Source: an uncultured Bacteroidales bacterium (GTDB lineage: Bacteria; Bacteroidota; Bacteroidia; Bacteroidales; UBA932). Taken from it: a DNA stretch of 43,363 nucleotides. The DNA is taken from assembly GCA_905235445.1 (NCBI GenBank), contig CAJOLJ010000017.1:1-43363 (forward strand), in the 5' to 3' direction. This document shows positions 24,570 through 32,459 of the stretch, piece after piece (positions within the stretch are counted from its first letter, which is position 1; each line of letters starts with the position of its first letter). Both the position numbers and the translations under genes were made by a program. Under the pieces are notes generated by a model. That model saw only the letters and a list, made by a program, of their open reading frames with translations. It made no database searches and was not told the origin of the DNA.

Positions 24570-26852
24570 ATGAAAGCATCCCTTCTTCTGCTTCTTCTGG
24601 CGACCTCCCCGACGGAGGGACTTCCGCCACTGTCCGACACATCTGTCCCCGCACCACGGTTGGTCCTGGACAAGCCTGTTCTCAAAGCGGGATGTCCCGA
24701 TACCCTCACCGTCGATTTCATATCGGGTGAAAGGGGATACATGGACAATGTCACGATATTCCTTCCCAAGGGAATGAGGGTCCGCAAAAGGGACGTACTG
24801 GTCGATGTCATCGGAAGGGGGAGCGTACCTCTTTCCGACCTGGACAGACAGTCCATCGGAAGGACCGGCATGGGCTATCCCTTCCGAAGTGTCGGAAAGG
24901 GTACACTGCGGCGTCATGGCGCCCGGCGGACAATCTCCCTTCAGGGCATAGACCTCCGCCCCCTCAACGGAATAGACATCCGCCTCAGGCTATGCAACCT
25001 CAAAATGAGGAAGAGGGGTTCCTATGTGCTTCGGGCGCGGTACACCCCCGGCATGGCGTGGCTTCCCGAAGGGGTCAGGGGGAAAGCATACCGGGAGCAC
25101 TGGGGTATCGCCTCCGATGTCGGGGAGACCGCCCTTACCGTATGCGGGAAGGAAGAGACTGTCCCCGGCCCTCCGCCCCTGCAGCCTTGGAGGACATTCC
25201 CCGCCGAGTCCTTCGGAATAGTGGGAGACGGGCTCTCGGACAATGCCCCCGCCATAAACGAGGCCATCCGGACCCTGGCCTCGGAGGGGGGAGGCACCAT
25301 CGTTTTCGGGGAAGGAGACTACCTCACGGGGACTGTGCACCTACGGAGCCACGTCTGGCTGAGGATAGACGGCGGAGCTACGCTAAGGGCCATATCCTCC
25401 CTGGATCCCATGGAGGACACCTGGTATGCGGACAACTCCTTCCTGGCCGGTTCCTCCAAGACGGACACGACACCGTACGACATACCCGACAATTATCTCA
25501 CGAAACAGGACCTCGGACACTCCTTTTTCCACAACGCCATGTTCTGCGCCGTCAGGGCGGAGGACATCCGCATTTTCGGGAACGGACGCATCACCGGGGA
25601 CGGGAACATCGTGAAGAATAACGAAGTGGCCCCATCCCTTGAGGCCATCGTCAGGGGGGACAAGATGTTCTCCTTCAAGCTTTGCAAGGATATCGAGATA
25701 GGGGGCCTGTCCAATGGGAAGGATCTATGGTACGACCCTCTGAGGGATGAGCCCTACTATCTTGACGGGGACGGAGGTGCCATCCTGGACACCTCCAACA
25801 TGCTTGACGTGGACCAAGGGGGACATTTCGTGGTGCTGGCAACGGGAGTCGACGGCATCAGGGTCCATGACATCCGCTGCGGTCGCCTCAGCAGGGAAAA
25901 CAGCAGGGACATCCTCGATTTCATGGAGTGCAACGATGTCGAGGTCCGCAACATCTACTGCCCCGCAACAGGGGACGACATAGTCAAATTCGGGTCCGAC
26001 TGCGCCCTTGGATTCACCAGGGCGGGACGCAGGGCGAAGGTCCGGGGCATCATAGGGGATTCCAACTGCAATGCCATCCAGATGGGCTCTGAAAGTGCCG
26101 ATGACATGACTGACGTGTACATAGACAATGTCTGGGTCACGGGGACGAACAAGGCCGCTTTCTCGATATCGGTAAACGACGGAGGCTCAGTACAGAGGGT
26201 GTACATGAACTACGGCAGGACGGGACCCGTCCACCACAGGACAGTCATGGAAAGGACCCGCTCGCCGTTTTTCTTCTCCATTTCCAACCGGGGAAGGGTT
26301 CTTGGCGGGAAAGTATCCCGCTTCAGTTTCACAAAGGAGGACGGCATCCCAAGGGATGAACTCCTGGTGACTAACGTCAGTGTGGGGCACATAACTGACA
26401 TCCACATCAAGGACGTCGATGTCAGGAGCGTCTACGCAGGGAGCCGGTTCCGCAGCGGACAGTGGGAGCCGTACCGGGATCAACCCACCTCCAGCGCCAT
26501 AGTAACCGGGCTGCGCCTTCCCACCCCCGCCGAGATAACGTCCGGGGGAGAGTACGCTCTTCCCGACGGGGAACACACCCGCTACATAACGGACATTTCC
26601 TTCGAGGGGGTCACCATCAGTTCGGAAGGAGGGATGAGCGCAGAAAGTACGCCCGCCCCTCCGGAACTCGCAATCGGTGAATGGAATCTGCGGAACCTCG
26701 AAGTACAACCCGCACACGGACTTTGGGTCAGGCACGTAGCGGGGTTCTCGATGAAGGACTGCTCTTTCTCGTCAAAACGGCCGGATTCCCGCCCACCCTT
26801 CTTCTGTGAAGACACCCTGGGGAAGATTGCCCTCATGGAGAAGCTCCCTTAG
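24570..26852 (+). CDS. Divergent GH28-like beta-helix protein with an N-terminal beta-sandwich
   Basis: A 760-residue exported protein. Residues about 25-200 form an extra all-beta module with no recognised family (LVLDKPVLKAGCPDTLTVDF through YVLRARYTPGMAW). From about 210 a GH28/pectate-lyase-3 beta-helix starts with FPAESFGIVGDGLSDNAPAINEAIRTL. The Asp pair appears as TGDDIVKFGSDC (D469, D470). The GHG histidine loop of polygalacturonases is replaced by DSNCNAIQMGSES. It is a distant paralogue of the 10396 protein and shares the SxGKDLWY segment. Probably a uronic-acid glycosidase cotranscribed with CE15. No clear terminator follows; an insertion-sequence remnant begins about 30 bases after the stop. 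Confidence 0.75.
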   Translation: MKASLLLLLLATSPTEGLPPLSDTSVPAPRLVLDKPVLKAGCPDTLTVDFISGERGYMDNVTIFLPKGMRVRKRDVLVDVIGRGSVPLSDLDRQSIGRTGMGYPFRSVGKGTLRRHGARRTISLQGIDLRPLNGIDIRLRLCNLKMRKRGSYVLRARYTPGMAWLPEGVRGKAYREHWGIASDVGETALTVCGKEETVPGPPPLQPWRTFPAESFGIVGDGLSDNAPAINEAIRTLASEGGGTIVFGEGDYLTGTVHLRSHVWLRIDGGATLRAISSLDPMEDTWYADNSFLAGSSKTDTTPYDIPDNYLTKQDLGHSFFHNAMFCAVRAEDIRIFGNGRITGDGNIVKNNEVAPSLEAIVRGDKMFSFKLCKDIEIGGLSNGKDLWYDPLRDEPYYLDGDGGAILDTSNMLDVDQGGHFVVLATGVDGIRVHDIRCGRLSRENSRDILDFMECNDVEVRNIYCPATGDDIVKFGSDCALGFTRAGRRAKVRGIIGDSNCNAIQMGSESADDMTDVYIDNVWVTGTNKAAFSISVNDGGSVQRVYMNYGRTGPVHHRTVMERTRSPFFFSISNRGRVLGGKVSRFSFTKEDGIPRDELLVTNVSVGHITDIHIKDVDVRSVYAGSRFRSGQWEPYRDQPTSSAIVTGLRLPTPAEITSGGEYALPDGEHTRYITDISFEGVTISSEGGMSAESTPAPPELAIGEWNLRNLEVQPAHGLWVRHVAGFSMKDCSFSSKRPDSRPPFFCEDTLGKIALMEKLP

Positions 26853-26883
26853 TGTCCCCTACTGCGCCCGGAAGGGAAAGATA

Positions 26884-28059
26884 AAAGGCCGAAGAAGATT
26901 CTGTGCAAGAACTACTTCCAGGCGAGGAGGACCCATGATGAAACATTGAGCATACAAACGGCGAGGGTCTTCGTCAGGCGGTTGGCGGATGACCCGACCT
27001 TCGCGGAGGAGGGCCTTGTGCCAATAATGCTAAAGGAGCCCGTGTAAGGATCGTCCAGGACGGACCATACCAGGGATGCCGCATTGAACTGGCCGTTGTA
27101 ACGGAAGCATTCCTCCGAGGGCAGATCTACGGCGCCGTCATCTACGACCTGGAGACCCACACCATAATAGAGATAGTGAAGGGCAGGAAAGGCGAGGGGG
27201 TGGCGGAGGCCCTCAAGAAATACACGTCGCTTGAGGTCGTCAGCCGTGACCTGGTGTCATGCTATGAGGGGCCGTGGACCTGCTCAACTTGGAGAGGAAC
27301 GCTGAGGAGAAGAATAAACTCAAGGAGTTGCACGATGACCTCAAGAAGACAGAGACGGAGTTCGCCAAGTTCTTGAAGGAGAGGAACATAAAGCAAGTCA
27401 TCGACAAGTTCCATGCGAAGAAGCTCCTCGTGAAGGCAGTCTTAGATGACTTCTATGATAGCCAGGCAGTGGTAAGCGGATAGCTCGGCATCACGGGGGC
27501 CAAGGGTGGAGAGTGCGTCATGGGCATCACCCCCATGTCCGAGAACAGGCCCACGAAGAACAAAGAGAGATCTACAACAAAGTCCAGAAAATAAGAAGAA
27601 GGGATACTCCAAGGCTGCCACAACTGAGGCCACCGGCCTGTCAAGATATCTGGTCGACAAGAACTACGATGCCGACGGACCGGTATGTTCCATGAAGTTC
27701 GACAAGGTTGACCACCCCTCTTTCATACCCGACATCATACAGGAAATGGCGAAAGGATGCACCATGGAGGACATCTATGCGAAGATGAAAGCTCGGGCAT
27801 GAAGTATTCCCTTGCTTGTCAGGAATACAGGGGGTGCGGACATCGGCACATCGGAAATGACCGATAAACAGAAGGCGAGGTACCAAGCCATCATGGAATA
27901 CAGGGATATGATTGGCAGGTGAGATACCCTGTCCCAGCTGAGAAACTGCATCTGCGAGTTCTGTGACATAACATGCAGCGATAAGCCGGAGCTTCTTGAT
28001 GGCTGGATAGAGAAGTACAAGGTGTCACCTTTCACCCATATCAAGAAATTTGCGCAAAT
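26884..28059 (+). pseudogene. Decayed ISL3-family transposase
   Basis: Fragments of one ISL3-type DDE transposase occur in order but in shifting frames with stops. A zinc-ribbon-like start (KKILCKNYFQARRTH) ends at a stop near 27045. The DDE core follows as LRGQIYGAVIYDLETH, ALKKYTSLEVVSRD and then, after a shift, IKQVIDKFHAKKLLVKAV, matching the family's DRFH-x-x-KN block. KKKGYSKAATTEATGLSRY near 27600 matches the embedded helix-turn-helix. LLDGWIEKYKVSPFTHIKKFA near 28000 matches the late helical part. The terminal block with the catalytic Glu (normally around WSNGxVEG) is missing. I see no intact terminal inverted repeats. The element is inactive and lies between the CE15 operon and the propeller gene. 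Confidence 0.75.
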
Positions 28060-28094
28060 CCCCAGGGATGAGAGAAGACCTCATTCCCTGGGGG
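28060..28094 (+). terminator. Strong hairpin terminator after the ISL3 remnant
   Basis: CCCCAGGGATGAG pairs with CTCATTCCCTGGGG (one bulged T), followed by TACTTGTTTTT. It points rightward and lies between the transposase remnant and the convergent propeller gene, so it may shield that gene or be a leftover of the mobile element. Confidence 0.7.
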
Positions 28095-28123
28095 TACTTG
28101 TTTTTCATAGTCCAAGTCCATCT

Positions 28124-29104
28124 TCACTTTATATCCCCGAAGAACATCCTGTCGGGATGGAGGGGAGAGTCGGTGGGCTGGTAAGTAGTTGAGGGTCCAA
28201 GGTCGGGGTCGGCCCAGGACCGGAGAGTCCAGATGATCTCTCCCTCGGGATTGACTTCAATGAACTGCACGGGGGCATTCTCTGGGTCACGGCTTACCGC
28301 TTCCCTTTCCTCAGAGTTCCAATAATTGACCCAGTTCCCGATGACGGTGTTTCCGGAAGGGAGCCTGTACGCCTTCTGGCCGGAAGTGACCCCGTAATAG
28401 TCGGGATTGGCACCGAGGTCAAGCCTCCATGCGACTTCCCCGTCGAGGGTGAATTCAGTCACAGTGCACTTATTGCTGGCAACGAGGATGTTTCCCCCCG
28501 GAAGGGACTCGACACCCCAGGGGGAGGGAACCTCCCAGCGCCTGAGTTCCTCGCCCAGGGAGGAATACTCCCCGACAAAGCCAAGACCCATGTTAGCTAC
28601 CAGGAGGGTTCCCCTCCCGGTCAGCCTGGCATTTCGGAATTGCCCGTGGACGGATACCGGTTCCTCCACAGGCAGCGGGAACTCCCTGACCGTCTCCTTG
28701 TCGGACTTCCTTATCACCCTGACTTTCGCAGGGTCACCGTTCTGGACGAATACCAGATGATCCTTCCCGACGGGCTGCACTGTGTGTATCTCGCAGCCCT
28801 CGGGAGCGGGATAGCTCCATACTATTTCCTTGGCGGGGGAAACTATAGCTATCCCATGCTGGTGAGCCATCAGGATGTTGCCGTCATCCAGCAGCATGGC
28901 GTCGGATATCTCTCCCCGTCCCTCCTCGTTGACATACTCCCAGACGACTTTCCCGTCCTCGACTATGTACATCCTGTGTACAGGACTTTCTCCCGCATAG
29001 AGGAATGAACGGACCGGGGCGGGACTGCCGCACCCGCAAAGGAGCGGGAGCAAAGACAGGGAAAGACAGATGGCCTTCATGAAGGGGAACATTCTTTTTT
29101 CCAT
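28124..29104 (-). CDS. Beta-propeller lipoprotein, third paralogue
   Basis: A predicted 326-residue lipoprotein (lipobox LLPLLCGC). The propeller is almost co-linear with the C-terminal half of the 5406 DUF362 fusion: GRGEISDAMLLDDGNIL, EIHTVQPVGKDHLVFVQNG (H107), VSVHGQFRNARLTGRGTLL (H153), YRLPSGNTVIGNWVNYW, GEIIWTLRSWADPDLGPST and a C-terminus ending DRMFFGDIK (against DKCFFGEFH in the fusion). It lacks any DUF362 part. The frame opens far upstream, but MEKRMFPFMKAICL at 29104 (or ATGs at 29092 and 29080) fits a signal peptide. It is transcribed alone, between the ISL3 remnant and the GH28 pair. Function unknown; conservation of two histidines suggests a shared binding or catalytic pocket. 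Confidence 0.8.
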   Translation of the reverse strand: MEKRMFPFMKAICLSLSLLPLLCGCGSPAPVRSFLYAGESPVHRMYIVEDGKVVWEYVNEEGRGEISDAMLLDDGNILMAHQHGIAIVSPAKEIVWSYPAPEGCEIHTVQPVGKDHLVFVQNGDPAKVRVIRKSDKETVREFPLPVEEPVSVHGQFRNARLTGRGTLLVANMGLGFVGEYSSLGEELRRWEVPSPWGVESLPGGNILVASNKCTVTEFTLDGEVAWRLDLGANPDYYGVTSGQKAYRLPSGNTVIGNWVNYWNSEEREAVSRDPENAPVQFIEVNPEGEIIWTLRSWADPDLGPSTTYQPTDSPLHPDRMFFGDIK

Positions 29105-29460
29105 CATAGTAAACATAAGTTGAATTATTGCAAGGAGGCGGTTGACAGGTGCAAATATGGTGATTCTGCTGACAATTATTATATACAAATCCCGCCATGT
29201 TCAAAATGCATATAATTGTGGCACAATAGGACACTCAAAAAGATGGTAAAGACACGATATTTGTCATGGGAAAAGATGAGGTACACTTAGTTGGTTAATG
29301 TACTGTTTTGATTGGTATTGGTTGGACGAAGGAGGGCAACTGCCCTTCTTCTTCGTCTTTTATATGGGCAGAGCTCTTGGATAACTTGCCACTCTCCACC
29401 ACTTAAAATGGCATTGACACCGCCATCCATATACAAACACTCAAACAAACCCACTTAAAA
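29105..29460. other. Non-coding AT-rich region between the propeller gene and the GH28 pair
   Basis: This 356-base stretch is markedly more AT-rich than the flanking genes and has no convincing ORF. It should hold divergent promoters, but I find only near matches to TAnnTTTG (CATATTTG at 29159-29152 on the minus strand; GATATTTG at 29256-29263 on the plus strand). It contains a rightward terminator hairpin at 29325-29357 with no gene before it, followed by about 100 bases of leader before the GH28 ATG. Confidence 0.6.
29325..29357 (+). terminator. Orphan rightward terminator in the leader of the GH28 pair
   Basis: GACGAAGGAGGGC pairs with GCCCTTCTTCTTCGTC (a 3-base bulge), with an AACT loop, followed by TTTTATAT. 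No rightward gene precedes it for more than 2 kb apart from the ISL3 remnant, which has its own terminator. It may end a small RNA or act as an attenuator for the GH28 genes. Confidence 0.6.
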
Positions 29461-30885
29461 ATGTACTCACACAACGGAAAATCTTACCGGACAGGCCTGG
29501 CCTTGGCTGCGCTCCTCGTCCTGGGCGGAGGGACAATGTGGGGGAAGGACACCCTCATTACCGATTACGGTGCCGTGGGAGACGGTTCGGCCCTTTGCAC
29601 CCAGGCCATCCAAAAGGCCATCGACGAGTGCTCCGAAAGCGGAGGAGGCAAAGTAATCGTCCCGCAGGGGACCTTCCTCAGCGGGACCATCTTTCTGCGC
29701 AGCCATACGGAACTGCATCTGGAGCGTGGATCAAGGATACTGGGAAGCGTAAGGATTCCCGAGGACTACCCCGTCCTGGCTCTAATAAATGCTGACGGGA
29801 TTGAGGACTGCGCCATCTCGGGCCCCGGGGCCATCGATGGGCAGAGTGACGACCCCCTGTACAGGGAGATGTTCGGAAGGGGTCTCAATGACGAACGACG
29901 CCCCTTCCTAGTCCTCTTCAAGGACTGCAGGAACATCTCAGTCAAGGACGTTCACCTCGAAAGGGCCGGGAACTGGACCCTCCGGTTCCTCGGCTGCGAC
30001 GGGGTGCTGGTCGACGGGGTGACCATCTTCAGCCTCACACAGCCCAACAATGACGGCATCGACATCGAGGCACGGAATGTCCGCATATCCAACTGCCTCA
30101 TATCCAGCGATGACGACGGGATATGCCTCAAAAATGACCGTCCTGACTTCACCACTGAGCATGTGACCGTCACGAACTGCGTCATTGCCTCCAACTGCAA
30201 TCCCATCAAGCTGGGAACCACCTCATACAATGGTTTCAGGAACATTGTATTCTCTAACTGCGTCATCCGCCCCGCACAGCAGAGCAATGTCTGGGACTGG
30301 TCCTCCGAATACCGGAAGCTTTCCCCCGGGACCGTGACAGGCCTTTCCGGGATAGCCGTGGAATGCGTGGACGGGGGACGGATTGAGAATGTCCTCTTCT
30401 CGGACATTGTCATGGAAGGGATCCTAACTCCCATCTTCGTTTGCATCAACCATCGCCACGGGACAGGGGGTTCCATCAAGGACCTCCGTTTCAACGGGAT
30501 TACAGCCAAGGCCTACGGCGTCATACCCTGCCTCATCACGGGGGCGAAGGACGCCCCCGTCGATGGCGTGACCCTCAGGGATATAACCGTGGAACAGGAA
30601 GGGGGCGAGGATGCCATGGGCGGGAAACTCCCCGATGACGTGAACGGATATCCCGAAAACAGGATGTTCGGGAAGCGAAACCCCGCCGGGGGACTGTACA
30701 TCCGCCACGCCAAGAATATAACCGTCGACAACTTCAGGGTTTCCCACAGGGGAATCGACCACCGCCCCACCGTGGTGCTCGAGGATGTGGAAGGCTTTGC
30801 ACTGAGACGCCTGTCCGTGAAAAGGACAGACAACCTGATGTTCGTCTCCACGGACGGATGCTCCGATATAGATCTGGATTTCTAG
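29461..30885 (+). CDS. GH28 glycosidase (polygalacturonase superfamily), first of a tandem pair
   Basis: A 474-residue exported GH28 beta-helix protein. The signal peptide is MYSHNGKSYRTGLALAALLVLG, and the usual ITDYGAVGDGSALCTQAIQKAID block follows. Catalytic-region motifs are NNDGIDIE (D198, D201) and SSDDDGICLKND (D217-D219). In place of the GHG histidine motif stands SNCNPIKLGTTS, and no RIK motif is evident. GH28 enzymes invert galacturonic acid or rhamnogalacturonan linkages; this subgroup is likely exo-acting or specific for an unusual linkage. The ATG follows a CTTAAAA leader. Its stop is 4 bases before the next GH28 gene, so the pair is an operon. Confidence 0.88.
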   Translation: MYSHNGKSYRTGLALAALLVLGGGTMWGKDTLITDYGAVGDGSALCTQAIQKAIDECSESGGGKVIVPQGTFLSGTIFLRSHTELHLERGSRILGSVRIPEDYPVLALINADGIEDCAISGPGAIDGQSDDPLYREMFGRGLNDERRPFLVLFKDCRNISVKDVHLERAGNWTLRFLGCDGVLVDGVTIFSLTQPNNDGIDIEARNVRISNCLISSDDDGICLKNDRPDFTTEHVTVTNCVIASNCNPIKLGTTSYNGFRNIVFSNCVIRPAQQSNVWDWSSEYRKLSPGTVTGLSGIAVECVDGGRIENVLFSDIVMEGILTPIFVCINHRHGTGGSIKDLRFNGITAKAYGVIPCLITGAKDAPVDGVTLRDITVEQEGGEDAMGGKLPDDVNGYPENRMFGKRNPAGGLYIRHAKNITVDNFRVSHRGIDHRPTVVLEDVEGFALRRLSVKRTDNLMFVSTDGCSDIDLDF

Positions 30886-30889
30886 GACC

Positions 30890-32296
30890 ATGACAACAAA
30901 ACACGCAACCACACTGCTTTGTATACTCCTGTCCCTGCTTTTCTCCCATGTCCTGGGTGCCAGGGACATCAACGTGACTGAGGAGGGGGCCGTCCCAGAC
31001 GGGGTCACCCTCTGCACTCAGGACATTCAGCGCGCCATCGACAAATGTGCCGAAAGCGGTGGAGGGAAGGTTATATTCCCCCAGGGAGCCTTCCTCACCG
31101 GGACAATCCGCCTCAAAAGCCACGTGGAACTTTACCTCGAGAGGGGGTCCCGCATTCTCGGGAGCCTCCGCATACCTGAGGACTACCCCGTCAGGGCACT
31201 CATTTTCGCCCAGGACGCCGAGGATATCGGGGTCAGGGGCCCCGGGGTCATAGACGGGCAGGGAGATGACCCCTCATACAGGGAACGTTTCAGGGTAAAT
31301 GACGGGAAACGTCCCCGCGCCCTTGAATTCCTGAGGTGCAGCGGGGTGAGCGTAAAGGATGTCACAATCCGGAATGCCGGAAGCTGGACCCTACGTCTCG
31401 GGGGCTGCGACGGGGTGGACATCGACGCTGTAACCATCTACAGCCTCGCCCAGGGAAACAATGACGGAATCGACTGCGAGGCCAGGAACGTACGCATATC
31501 CAACTGCAGGATTTCCTGCGATGATGACGGCATCTGCCTCAAGAACGACATCAAGGGGTTCGTGACGGAGAACATCACCATTACAAACTGCATCGTAGCC
31601 TCGAACTGCAATGCCATCAAGCTGGGGACATCCTCCGTGACGGGATACCGAAACATTACGGTCACCAACTGCGTGATAAAGAGTGCCGAGGAAAGCGTCA
31701 TCTGGGACTGGGCAGCCCAGTACAGGGGCGTTGCGCCCGGGACCCGCACCGGTCTTGCGGGCATCGCCGTCGAGTCTGTGGACGGGGCCCATATCGAGAA
31801 CCTTTCCTTCTCGAACATCGTGATGGAGGGCATCATCACTCCCATATTCGTGTGCCTGGGGCAGAGGAAAGGTGAGGGAGGCTCCATCAAGGATATCCGT
31901 TTCAGCGGAATCACCGCAAAGGCAAACGGGGTGATCCCCTGCCTGATTTCCGGGACTTCGGACCTGAGGATTGACGGGGTTATACTGCGGGACATAGTCG
32001 TCGAGCAGCAGGGCGGGGAGCCCCTCATGGAGGAAAGGCTCCCGGAGAATGTCAAGGATTACCCCGAGAACAGGATGTACGGGCACCGCAACCCCGCCGG
32101 GGGGCTTTTCATCCGCCATGCGGACAACGTAGTCATCGACTCCTTCCAGGTATCCCACAGGGAGGCGGACCATCGTCCCTCGGTCGTGCTCGACGACGTG
32201 AGGGATGCAGACATAAGCGGGATAAGGACTTCGGGAAGCGACTATCCCGGTCCTTTCCTGCAGATGGAAAGTTCCAGGATAAGATACCGAAGGTAG
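30890..32296 (+). CDS. GH28 glycosidase, second of a tandem pair
   Basis: A 468-residue exported paralogue of the preceding gene, similar over its full length: CTQDIQRAIDKCAESGGGKVIFPQGAF, RGSRILGSLRIPEDYPV, NNDGIDCE, SCDDDGICLKND (D211-D213), SNCNAIKLGTSS and the shared C-terminal stretch PENRMYGHRNPAGGLFIRHADN. The signal peptide ends near SHVLGARD. As in its twin, the GHG histidine is missing. The two probably arose by duplication and may act on different positions or substitution states of the same uronic acid chain. A clear hairpin terminator follows 18 bases after the stop. Confidence 0.88.
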   Translation: MTTKHATTLLCILLSLLFSHVLGARDINVTEEGAVPDGVTLCTQDIQRAIDKCAESGGGKVIFPQGAFLTGTIRLKSHVELYLERGSRILGSLRIPEDYPVRALIFAQDAEDIGVRGPGVIDGQGDDPSYRERFRVNDGKRPRALEFLRCSGVSVKDVTIRNAGSWTLRLGGCDGVDIDAVTIYSLAQGNNDGIDCEARNVRISNCRISCDDDGICLKNDIKGFVTENITITNCIVASNCNAIKLGTSSVTGYRNITVTNCVIKSAEESVIWDWAAQYRGVAPGTRTGLAGIAVESVDGAHIENLSFSNIVMEGIITPIFVCLGQRKGEGGSIKDIRFSGITAKANGVIPCLISGTSDLRIDGVILRDIVVEQQGGEPLMEERLPENVKDYPENRMYGHRNPAGGLFIRHADNVVIDSFQVSHREADHRPSVVLDDVRDADISGIRTSGSDYPGPFLQMESSRIRYRR

Positions 32297-32314
32297 CCTC
32301 CTCCCATACGGATA

Positions 32315-32346
32315 AGTGCGGAACTGCCCTTGGGCATTCCCGCACT
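32315..32346 (+). terminator. Terminator of the GH28 pair
   Basis: AGTGCGG and CCGCACT form the outer stem and TGCCC/GGGCA the inner stem, separated by a small internal loop; TTCATTTT follows. It is rightward and lies between the GH28 pair and the converging GH92 gene. Confidence 0.7.
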
Positions 32347-32459
32347 TTCATTTTGGAACAGATCCTTTTCTTCTGGTCCACCGTACCAGTCAACTTTTTG
32401 TCCCTGCCGGTGAAGCCGACCATGATCGAGGGGCTTTATTTCGGATTAGGACAGACGGA

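Noticed and set aside
27274..27802. Two small plus-strand genes (about 70 and 98 codons) after the CE15 operon
   Set aside because: Both are fragments of the same decayed ISL3 transposase in shifted frames, matching its DRFH-like and helix-turn-helix blocks.
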